Origin: an uncultured Bacilli bacterium
Lineage (GTDB): Bacteria > Bacillota_I > Bacilli_A > RF39 > UBA660
Assembly: GCA_947630195.1 (NCBI GenBank)
Contig: CANRGQ010000030.1
Coordinates: 1 to 16,033, forward strand
Direction of reading: 5' to 3'
DNA: 16,033 bases
Shown: one piece after another, positions 7,700 through 14,382 of the stretch
Layout: each line of letters opens with the position of its first letter
Position numbering within the stretch: position 1 is the first letter of the stretch
The notes under the pieces: model-generated
What the model was told of the DNA's origin: nothing
What the model saw: only the letters and a program-made list of their open reading frames with translations
Databases searched by the model: none
Made by a program: the position numbers and the translations under genes

Positions 7700-8779
7700 C
7701 TACACCTCGATTAACTTTTTTATTTCTTCAATAATTTTTAAATTATATTTTTTAAAATCAATTAAATATTTTTTACTTTCCCTTTTAAAATCTAATATTT
7801 TTTTAGCAATATCTTTTTCCGTATTTTCTAAAGATATTACATAATCTTGCATATTAAGATAATTATCTTGCATAATAACCGTGGTCATAATCGGCTTATT
7901 TAAAACTAAAGCCTCTAAAAAGACGACCGGAAATCCTTCATAAAAGGAAGTCATAATTAAAGCATCACTCTTTTTTAAATAAGGGTAAGGATTTTTCTTT
8001 TCTCCTAGTAAAAAAATATTATCCTCTAATGCTTTTTCTTTTATATATTTTACAATATTTTTCTTATCAGGTCCACTTCCAATGATATAAAGTTTGACAG
8101 ATTTATCTTTTTGGATAGCTTTATTAAAAGAATTTAACAATAAAGGGAAATTTTTAGAACTATTATCGAGTCTTCCTAAAAAAAGAAAATTCTTCGCATT
8201 TCTTTTTACTTTAAAATTAATTTTTTCTAAAGAGTCTTTTAAGATATTATGATGATTAACTATATTATTGATAACGACACATTTATCTTGATATTCAGGA
8301 TAAATTTTTAAAAATGCATATTCGCTTTCCTTAGAAACAAAGATTAAATGTTTAAATTTATTTATATGATGATTATCAAAGAAATTTTGATAGTCTTCTT
8401 TATTTTCTTTAAAATAACCATAATAATTACTATGAATATATAAAGCACTATTCTTAGAAGATGCTTGAGCAAGTCTTGAACCAATATAAGAATAAGTAGC
8501 ATAATTACAAGCAAAATCAAATTTATGATGATATTTTAAATTCCAAGCAATTCTTTTTCCCATATTGATTAATTTTCTTAAAATGACTATTTTGTTCTTG
8601 GAAAGAAGATATTCTAAAACTTGGATATTTTTATTTAGGCTTTTTAATAAAATACCCGTTTTTTCTTCTAAAACTAAAGTAACTTCATAATATTCGCTTA
8701 AAGCATTTAATAAATTTACTAAAGCTTTTTCCATACCACCAATATTTAAATTTTTACTAAAAAATACTACTTTTTTCAA
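7700..8779 (-). CDS. GT4-family glycosyltransferase
   Basis: A 359-aa cytoplasmic GT-B transferase. The N-terminal Rossmann half has the GG-M-E-K/R-A-L motif (NIGGMEKALVNLL, 12-24) common in capsule and teichoic acid glycosyltransferases. The C-terminal half has NFLFLGRLDNSSKNF (197-211), LYIIGSGPDKKN (230-241) and TSFYEGFPVVFLEAL with E281-x7-E289. The predicted start is TTG at 8779: no in-frame ATG lies near, the protein begins MKKVVFFSKN as the family expects, and AAAGGA lies about 9 nt upstream. The rare start and long spacing predict weaker translation than the neighbours. It starts 3 bp after the ABC ATPase stop. It probably adds a sugar to the lipid-linked intermediate before export; donor sugar unknown. 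Confidence 0.88.
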   Translation of the reverse strand: MKKVVFFSKNLNIGGMEKALVNLLNALSEYYEVTLVLEEKTGILLKSLNKNIQVLEYLLSKNKIVILRKLINMGKRIAWNLKYHHKFDFACNYATYSYIGSRLAQASSKNSALYIHSNYYGYFKENKEDYQNFFDNHHINKFKHLIFVSKESEYAFLKIYPEYQDKCVVINNIVNHHNILKDSLEKINFKVKRNAKNFLFLGRLDNSSKNFPLLLNSFNKAIQKDKSVKLYIIGSGPDKKNIVKYIKEKALEDNIFLLGEKKNPYPYLKKSDALIMTSFYEGFPVVFLEALVLNKPIMTTVIMQDNYLNMQDYVISLENTEKDIAKKILDFKRESKKYLIDFKKYNLKIIEEIKKLIEV

Positions 8780-8782
8780 AAT

Positions 8783-9547
8783 TTAATTTCCTTTCATTGC
8801 TTTTATATATTTATCACACACTTCTTTTCCCCCAATATCTTGAACTTCTCCATGTTCAATCCAAACTACTTTATCACATAATTTTTTAATAGATTCTGTA
8901 GAATGGGAAACATATAAAACCGTTGTACCTCCCGTAATCATACTAAGCATCTTGGCTTCACTTTTAGCTTGGAAAGCAATATCCCCAACTGATAATATTT
9001 CATCGACAATTAGTATTTCGGGGTCCACAATGGTGGCAATACTAAAAGCAAGACGCGCAATCATACCAGAAGAAAAGTTTTTAACTGGAACATCTAAGAA
9101 ATCTTCCAGTTCAGAAAATTCCACTATTTCTTTAAATTTAGAATCTAAGAAATCTTTAGAATAACCCATAACGGCGCCATTTAAATAGATGTTTTCTCGC
9201 GCCGTTAAATCCATATCAAAACCCGCTCCGAGTTCAATCATCGGACAAATATTACCGTAAGCTTCTACTTTACCTTTCGTAGGTTTCATAACACCTGCCA
9301 CAACTTTTAAAAGCGTTGATTTACCAGCACCATTACTGCCAATAAAACCAATAACTTCCCCTTTTTTAACGGTAAAGTTAACATCTTTTAAAGCCCAAAA
9401 TTCATTTTTCTTTTTATCTTCTTTATGTTTCTTCCGCATTTTAGGATCTAATAAATTAACGAATCCTTGCTTTAAGGAAAAACCTTTATCAATTCCTAAA
9501 TTAAAACGCATTGAAACATCTTTTACTTCAACCATCGTATCTTTCAT
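8783..9547 (-). CDS. ABC transporter ATP-binding protein, TagH/Wzt-like polysaccharide exporter
   Basis: A 254-aa ATPase that powers export of a lipid-linked polymer with the adjacent permease. Numbering from the chosen start: Walker A GSNGAGKST (70-78); signature FSSGM (158-162), the variant usual in TagH/Wzt/KpsT-type exporters in place of LSGGQ; Walker B ILIVDE (178-183); switch His215 in VSHST. The segment before the core (DKGFSLKQGFVNLL then a Lys-rich stretch) is also typical of this family. The protein stops right after the nucleotide-binding domain, so it lacks the C-terminal extension of B. subtilis TagH and the carbohydrate-binding domain of some Wzt proteins. The frame is open to 9598, but ATG 9547 has GAGG five bases ahead and yields the expected MKDTMVEVKDVSMRF. 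This start lies 7 bp after the permease stop. Confidence 0.93.
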   Translation of the reverse strand: MKDTMVEVKDVSMRFNLGIDKGFSLKQGFVNLLDPKMRKKHKEDKKKNEFWALKDVNFTVKKGEVIGFIGSNGAGKSTLLKVVAGVMKPTKGKVEAYGNICPMIELGAGFDMDLTARENIYLNGAVMGYSKDFLDSKFKEIVEFSELEDFLDVPVKNFSSGMIARLAFSIATIVDPEILIVDEILSVGDIAFQAKSEAKMLSMITGGTTVLYVSHSTESIKKLCDKVVWIEHGEVQDIGGKEVCDKYIKAMKGN

Positions 9548-9554
9548 AGTAACC

Positions 9555-10337
9555 TCACACATAATAGATAAATTTGTCTTGATATTTTTTAAAGACAAAC
9601 ATACCTATTCCTAAGAATCCTAGAGCAAATACCGCACAATAAATCCAAACATTTAATGGAGGTATTTGGTTATATAAAATAATATCTCTAGCAAAGTAGA
9701 TTATCCAATATAAAGGATTTAATTTAAATATCGGTTGAAATGAGGCAGGAATCATCGCAAAATCATACATAATCGGCGTCACATACATCCATAAAGTAAG
9801 CATTACCCCATAAATGTAGAACATATCCCGAAGGAAAACCGCAATAGTAGATAAGATAAAACCAATACCAACTGTAAAAAAGAACAAACATAAAAAGGCA
9901 AACGGTAACAATAAGTGATAAATATTAAGACCCGTTCCCGTAAGTAAAATAATCGCATATAAAGGAATTAATGTGAGTAAAAAGTTAATTCCGACGAATA
10001 TACATTTAGATAATGGAAATATATATTTGGGAATATAAACTTTATTTATTAAAGAAAAATTACCAACCACACTACTCATAGCGAGGTTCGATGCTTCACT
10101 AAAATAGTTAAAGATAATAAGTCCACTCATTAAATAAACTAAGTAGTTTACTCCTGGCATACTAACTCTAAACATATTAGAGAATACTAAAGCCATAACA
10201 CACATGGTTAAAACGGGATAAAGTAAACTCCATAATACCCCTAAAACACTTCTTTTATACTTAACTTTAAAGTCTCTAGAAACAAGTTCATAAAGTAAAA
10301 ATTTATATTTTTTTAAACTATAAATTATATTTTTCAT
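9555..10337 (-). CDS. ABC-2 type permease, TagG/Wzm-like polysaccharide exporter
   Basis: A 260-aa integral membrane subunit with six predicted TM helices. The N-terminal LLYELVSRDFKVKYKRSVLGVLWSLLYP is the hallmark of TagG/Wzm/KpsM-like exporters: a cytoplasmic amphipathic helix followed by TM1. Further matches are the block FLRDMFYIYGVMLTLWMYVTPIMY and the C-terminal LNPLYWIIYFARDI. It pairs with the ATPase gene directly downstream and exports or flips undecaprenyl-linked glycan. Its ATG overlaps the TGA of the preceding fusion gene (ATGA), suggesting translational coupling; AAAGGTG lies four bases upstream. Its own TGA overlaps the ribosome binding site of the ATPase gene. In B. subtilis the homologous pair exports wall teichoic acid; substrate identity here is inferred from the TagO/TagA context. 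Confidence 0.93.
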   Translation of the reverse strand: MKNIIYSLKKYKFLLYELVSRDFKVKYKRSVLGVLWSLLYPVLTMCVMALVFSNMFRVSMPGVNYLVYLMSGLIIFNYFSEASNLAMSSVVGNFSLINKVYIPKYIFPLSKCIFVGINFLLTLIPLYAIILLTGTGLNIYHLLLPFAFLCLFFFTVGIGFILSTIAVFLRDMFYIYGVMLTLWMYVTPIMYDFAMIPASFQPIFKLNPLYWIIYFARDIILYNQIPPLNVWIYCAVFALGFLGIGMFVFKKYQDKFIYYV

Positions 10338-12541
10338 AATTCACCTTTCGTTACTTTTCTATTATACCAAAAATTACCGAGTAATGCTAGAAAACCAAAC
10401 TTAATTAAAGAAAATAAATTTTTTAATCTTTTAGGTTCTTTAACCATTCTATATAACCACTCTAATTTTAATTTTTGAAATATCTTTGGAGCCCTTTTAA
10501 CATTACCACTTATGGCATCAAAAGAACCTCCCACTGGCATAATAATTTTAATATCTTTAAATAGTTCTTTATTTTTTATAATAAATTCTTCTTGGCTTGG
10601 ACTACCTAAAGCGACAAAGAGAATATCACATTTACTAGATACTATTTTCTTAGCATCTTTCTCTTTATCTTTATTATAACCATTAAGGTAACCAACTATT
10701 TGGATTTTTGGATATTTTGCTTCTAAAATTTCTTTAGTTTTCTTAACACTTTCTTCCTTACTACCATATAAATATATTTTATATTTATTTTGGATACTTC
10801 TTGCACATATATCTTCCATTAGTTCTACACCCGGAATAGACTCTCTTATATTATGACTGGTAAGTAGGGAGGCTAAAACAATCCCGCTTCCATCCGGAAT
10901 ATTATAATTACTTTTATTAATTTCGTTCTTAACTTTTTCATTATGTAAGAAATTCATAATAATTATAGGATTAATATTATAAATAATATTTTGCTTTTTA
11001 CTTTTAAAAATATTATCTAAGATTTCTTCTTTACTTTTCGTACTTGTTTTAAAACCTAAGTAATATTCATTATCTTTTAATTCTTCTTTCTTTAAATTAC
11101 TTAAAGCAAAACCAATTACAAAAGAAATTGGAATAATCGTACTAATAGCGTTTAAAATATTACCCGTAAAATATGCTGCTAAAAGATAATAACTAATGGT
11201 AAATAAGAGTAAAATATTTTCCATAGTAAAATACCTTTTTAGATTAAATAACATTTTAAAACCCATGAATAGAACAAGGATGATGTTAACTCCAAGTAAA
11301 AGGATTACCCCAATAATACCCAAAGCATAATATTGCATGACATAATCGGATTCAATATTAAAGATATTGATAACTCGGTCATAACCTATTCCAAAATATG
11401 TATCAGCCTTATTAGCATTTAATTCTTTAACTCTCTCAATAACTTTCTTCTCTAAAAATCTCGTATCATTTATTTTAGTGGTATTTAAACTTAAGTAATT
11501 CTCATAAAATAAACGATCATTTTCTAAAGGATAATAAGTATTATAAAAGTCTTCATCAATATTAAAATAACCTAAATATGTAAGTAATTCTTCATTACTT
11601 AATTCACTTAGTGGTTTACTGGATAACTCATAATATTCTTCATTATCTTTACTAGCCTCTTTTTCTTTAAATAAAGTATCATAATAAAGATTCCGACTTA
11701 AAAGAGGAGCATTACTAAATAAAAAATAAGAATAGCCTCCCATTAAGACTAAAATTAAGAGATACCATTTATTAAAGTTTTTACTTGTTAAAGAAGTTAT
11801 TAAATAAACAATAAATGTTAAGAAAATTATAATGAATACCGAATAGTTAGATACTCTGGTACCTAGCATAAATAAAGATGTTATAACAAGTATTATTGTA
11901 ATCATTTTACTAAAAGTTATTTTCTCTTTTAAATAGATAAATAAAATTGGTAAATATAAAATTAGGATAGCCGAAATTTGATTAGTTAAATGAAAATATC
12001 CTTTTGTTGATGATGTTATAAATGGAATGTTTTTAATTCTGAACCAATCAAAAATACTATACTCAGGTCTTAGAAAATTATATGAAGTATACCCTATTTT
12101 AAATAAATTGCTAATAACTATAATGCCGGAAATAATAAATGCTGAAAACGTAATTAATTTATAAAAACTATCTTTCTTAATATTTAATTTATAGACGATA
12201 AAAATAAGAAAAACATTCATTAGCATTTTCCAAAAATATAATAGTTCATCTAAATTATTGTAATTTGTAATAAAACTCACTTTAAAATTATTTACATTTA
12301 TTAAATGCAAGACAATATAGACACTTAAGGCTAAAAAATACGCAATTAATAATTTCTTTTCTTTTTTATTACTATAAAAAAGAAAGATTATTAAAAATAA
12401 AATCGTAATTATTACCACTCTTATTAAAGTAGATATACTATTATAAAATAGATGTAAATCTAAAACGATGGATATTATATAAAAGATAAATACCAAATTA
12501 GTTAAAGAATTTTTGGATAGAACTTTTTTTATATCTTGCAT
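10334..12541 (-). CDS. Fusion: O-antigen ligase/polymerase-like membrane domain + TagA/WecG glycosyltransferase
   Basis: A 735-aa protein in two parts. Residues 1-~482 are polytopic (about 10-12 TM helices). SLFMLGTRVSNYSVF (222-236) resembles the conserved segment of Wzy/WaaL O-antigen ligase-type proteins. A large probably extracytoplasmic loop follows (about 277-397), then NIESDYVMQYYALGIIG (395-411), like the second family block. Residues ~491-735 are a complete TagA/WecG/CpsF domain of normal length (~245 aa): NIPDGSGIV with the predicted catalytic D550, GSPSQEEF (646-653), VGGSFDAISG (670-679), RAP (683-685) and EWLYR (694-698), followed by the basic/hydrophobic membrane-binding tail. 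TagA adds ManNAc to GlcNAc-PP-undecaprenol inside the cell. The role of the membrane half could be polymerisation, ligation or only anchoring. GAGG lies six bases before the ATG; the gene follows tagO by 3 bp. Confidence 0.87.
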   Translation of the reverse strand: MQDIKKVLSKNSLTNLVFIFYIISIVLDLHLFYNSISTLIRVVIITILFLIIFLFYSNKKEKKLLIAYFLALSVYIVLHLINVNNFKVSFITNYNNLDELLYFWKMLMNVFLIFIVYKLNIKKDSFYKLITFSAFIISGIIVISNLFKIGYTSYNFLRPEYSIFDWFRIKNIPFITSSTKGYFHLTNQISAILILYLPILFIYLKEKITFSKMITIILVITSLFMLGTRVSNYSVFIIIFLTFIVYLITSLTSKNFNKWYLLILVLMGGYSYFLFSNAPLLSRNLYYDTLFKEKEASKDNEEYYELSSKPLSELSNEELLTYLGYFNIDEDFYNTYYPLENDRLFYENYLSLNTTKINDTRFLEKKVIERVKELNANKADTYFGIGYDRVINIFNIESDYVMQYYALGIIGVILLLGVNIILVLFMGFKMLFNLKRYFTMENILLLFTISYYLLAAYFTGNILNAISTIIPISFVIGFALSNLKKEELKDNEYYLGFKTSTKSKEEILDNIFKSKKQNIIYNINPIIIMNFLHNEKVKNEINKSNYNIPDGSGIVLASLLTSHNIRESIPGVELMEDICARSIQNKYKIYLYGSKEESVKKTKEILEAKYPKIQIVGYLNGYNKDKEKDAKKIVSSKCDILFVALGSPSQEEFIIKNKELFKDIKIIMPVGGSFDAISGNVKRAPKIFQKLKLEWLYRMVKEPKRLKNLFSLIKFGFLALLGNFWYNRKVTKGEL

Positions 12542-12544
12542 AAA

Positions 12545-13597
12545 TTACCTCTTTTTATTCTTTTTATGGTCATATAAAATATCGGTTTTTAAAACAACAA
12601 ATAAAACTAAAAGCGCCGCGATAGCATAAAGAATAATGACATCTTTAGAATCTCCAATGACATATAAAATAGATATTACCGCAAACATAATATTAATTAA
12701 ATAAATAATTATAATACTTACTCGAGGGGTAAATTTCATTTTTAAAAGTTGATGATGAAAATGTTCTTTATCGGCTTCGGCAATATTTTTATGTTTAATA
12801 AGTCTTCTTAAAATTGCAAATACGGTATCAAAAACCGGAACGGCTAAAATAGTTATCGGAATAACTAAAGAAGTAAGGGTGGCTACTTTATAACCTAGTA
12901 AAGCAATAACGGAAATAATAAATCCTAAAAAGACACTCCCGTTATCCCCAACAAAAGTCTTCGCCGGAGGAAAATTATAAACTAAGAAACCTAAAGTAGC
13001 TCCGAGCATAATAATAGATAAAATAATATCTAAACCACTAAGTCTATTTAAAATAAGAGCAATAACCGCAATGGTTAAGAAATAAATAGAACTTATGCCA
13101 CTAGATAAACCATCCATCCCATCAATAAAATTGATAGCATTAGAAATAGCTAAAATAAAGAATATAGATAGAAAATAACTAACATATAAATTGAATTCTA
13201 ATTTTAAACCTAAAAAGGTTATTTCGGTAAAATAGATTTTACCGTAAACCACCACAATAACGGCCGCGATTACTTGAACAATAAATTTATACAAGGCTCT
13301 AATGGATTTAATATCATCAAAAACACCCACTAAAACAATTAAAAATGAACCAATTAAAATAGATAACATTTGGGTAGTTACTTCGCCATACAAAATATAA
13401 CCTAATAAGAAAGAACCAAATATAGCCAAGCCCCCTAGTCTGGGAATTGGCACTTTATGAATTTTTCTTTCGTTAGGTATATCCATTGCTCCTACATGAT
13501 GAGCAAGTTTCATTGTAATAGGCACTAAAACTAAACTGGTTAAAAATGTAACTATTAATATTTCAAAAATGTTATGTCCATTTACAATTAAATTCAT
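12545..13597 (-). CDS. tagO: TagO/WecA-type polyprenyl-phosphate GlcNAc-1-phosphate transferase
   Basis: A polytopic membrane enzyme that starts glycan synthesis by moving GlcNAc-1-P from UDP-GlcNAc to undecaprenyl phosphate on the inner face of the membrane. Numbering from the chosen start (350 aa): DIPNERKIHKVPIPRLGG (39-56), FDDIKS (93-98) with the Mg-binding Asp pair D94/D95, NAINFIDGMDGL (153-164), FVGDNGSVFLG (215-225) and HFHH (279-282). These are all the MraY/WecA/TagO superfamily motifs. IPNERKIH is the WecA/TagO form rather than MraY. A GTG at 13606 is also in frame, but that GTG is part of the AGGTGG ribosome binding site; the ATG at 13597 five bases later is the better start. It is the first gene of the operon. 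With the TagA domain next door it would make the teichoic-acid-type linkage unit. Confidence 0.93.
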   Translation of the reverse strand: MNLIVNGHNIFEILIVTFLTSLVLVPITMKLAHHVGAMDIPNERKIHKVPIPRLGGLAIFGSFLLGYILYGEVTTQMLSILIGSFLIVLVGVFDDIKSIRALYKFIVQVIAAVIVVVYGKIYFTEITFLGLKLEFNLYVSYFLSIFFILAISNAINFIDGMDGLSSGISSIYFLTIAVIALILNRLSGLDIILSIIMLGATLGFLVYNFPPAKTFVGDNGSVFLGFIISVIALLGYKVATLTSLVIPITILAVPVFDTVFAILRRLIKHKNIAEADKEHFHHQLLKMKFTPRVSIIIIYLINIMFAVISILYVIGDSKDVIILYAIAALLVLFVVLKTDILYDHKKNKKR

Positions 13598-13614
13598 TAA
13601 AACCACCTATCTCC

Positions 13615-13643
13615 ATTATATATTATTATCCATTAAAAAGCAA
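13615..13643 (-). promoter_or_regulatory. Predicted promoter of the glycan operon
   Basis: On the minus strand, TATAAT at 13620-13615 lies 17 bp after TTGCTT at 13643-13638. The expected start point, about 7 nt further, would fall at or next to the AGGTGG ribosome binding site (13608-13603). The mRNA leader would then be only about 10-14 nt. No riboswitch or long leader fits in the 88 bp between this operon and the gene before it. Confidence 0.5.
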
Positions 13644-13659
13644 TTTATAGGGCTTTTAA
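13633..13659 (-). terminator. Weak hairpin after the two-TM protein gene
   Basis: AAAAGC at 13636-13641 pairs with GCTTTT at 13652-13657 around a 10-nt loop, and flanking TTAA/TTAA can extend the stem with one bulged A. On the minus strand it ends in a short run of T (part of the stem). It could end the transcript of the gene at 13686-14288, but the stem is short and AT-rich. It overlaps the -35 of the operon promoter. Confidence 0.3.
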
Positions 13660-13685
13660 CAAACAAAAACAGAAAAATTAATTTT

Positions 13686-14288
13686 CTATTTTTTAGTTAA
13701 ACTTAATATTTTTACTTTATTTTTATCTTTCTTAATATAATCATCTACTATTAAAGATGCTTCATGACAAATTTCATTATCATTAGATTTATTGTTATTT
13801 TCCATAAAAGCAAATCTTTCTACTTTATATTTACTTTTTTCTTTTATTTTATCCAGTTCTTTTTCTAATGTTGGTATATCACTTTCTATTTTTTCTATTT
13901 CGCCATTTAATTTTATTTTCTTGTTATGTTTTCCGATTCTAGTTCCATATGTAAGAGTAATTATGGCCTTTAAAGGAAGATAAGAAATAGCCATTATAAA
14001 CAATAATTTCTTTATAGGTACTGTTGAGTGTAAAAATCCAAACATAAAGATTTCTAAAACTATTAAAAAAATACTCGCAATTTCACCATATATTATATTT
14101 TGTTTATTTAAAGATAATTTATCTTTACAATCACTTAATTTATTTCTTAGTCTTTCAATTTCATTTTCTTTTAGTAATATTTCATCAAATTGATAAGAAT
14201 TATTTTCTTTTTTTATTAGATTAGTATTTCCTTTTTCATCAGAAACAATTCCACAATTATCATTTAATTGAAATAAATTTTGGTTCAT
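13686..14288 (-). CDS. Hypothetical membrane protein with two TM helices and flanking coiled coils
   Basis: A 200-aa protein not recognised as a known family. Visible layout: a polar N terminus (1-35); a charged helical stretch likely to form a coiled coil (about 36-64, ENEIERLRNKLSDCKDKL); two adjacent TM helices (about 66-86 and 93-114) joined by a very short loop; a second charged coiled-coil helix (about 120-152); and a polar tail. The TM hairpin puts both coiled-coil arms on the same side, probably the cytoplasm, where they may pair with each other (inference). The start is well supported: GGGAGG seven bases ahead of ATG 14288. It has its own extended -10 promoter and is bounded by the strong terminator of the upstream cohesin-like gene, so it is probably monocistronic. 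No link with glycan synthesis is evident beyond position. Confidence 0.75.
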   Translation of the reverse strand: MNQNLFQLNDNCGIVSDEKGNTNLIKKENNSYQFDEILLKENEIERLRNKLSDCKDKLSLNKQNIIYGEIASIFLIVLEIFMFGFLHSTVPIKKLLFIMAISYLPLKAIITLTYGTRIGKHNKKIKLNGEIEKIESDIPTLEKELDKIKEKSKYKVERFAFMENNNKSNDNEICHEASLIVDDYIKKDKNKVKILSLTKK

Positions 14289-14316
14289 TCTAAAACCTCC
14301 CTTTTAAGTAAAAGTT

Positions 14317-14325
14317 ATTATAACA
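14317..14325 (-). promoter_or_regulatory. Extended -10 promoter of the two-TM protein gene
   Basis: On the minus strand, TGTTATAAT (14325-14317) is a perfect extended -10 element. The 17-bp-spaced -35 position has no good match, which extended -10 promoters tolerate. Transcription would start about 20 nt before the ATG at 14288. It lies between that gene and the terminator at 14354-14380. Confidence 0.5.
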
Positions 14326-14353
14326 TAATCTTATTAAAAATACTATAACAGTT

Positions 14354-14380
14354 AAAAAAGAATGAGATTTCTCTCATTCT
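14354..14380 (-). terminator. Intrinsic terminator of the cohesin-like protein gene
   Basis: AGAATGAGA (14359-14367) and TCTCATTCT (14372-14380) form a perfect 9-bp stem with a 4-nt loop. On the minus strand the stem runs straight into a T run (14359-14354). The hairpin begins 2 bp after the TAA stop at 14383-14385. This is the clearest Rho-independent terminator in the window. Confidence 0.88.
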
Positions 14381-14382
14381 GG

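Noticed and set aside
8952..9164. Open frame on the plus strand inside the ABC ATPase gene
   Set aside because: Antisense to the Walker B and signature region, which explains its composition.
9548..9598. Longer N terminus of the ABC ATPase with a 44-bp overlap with the permease
   Set aside because: The upstream in-frame ATG has no ribosome binding site and the extra residues are not family-like; ATG 9547 has GAGG at good spacing.
10334..10337. Mycoplasma-type code (TGA as tryptophan)
   Set aside because: TGA ends genes exactly where the next gene begins (10334-10336, 9555-9557), and conserved tryptophans are TGG.
13598..13685. Riboswitch or attenuator leader before the operon
   Set aside because: The gap is under 90 bp, already holds a promoter and one weak hairpin, and no known riboswitch core is visible.
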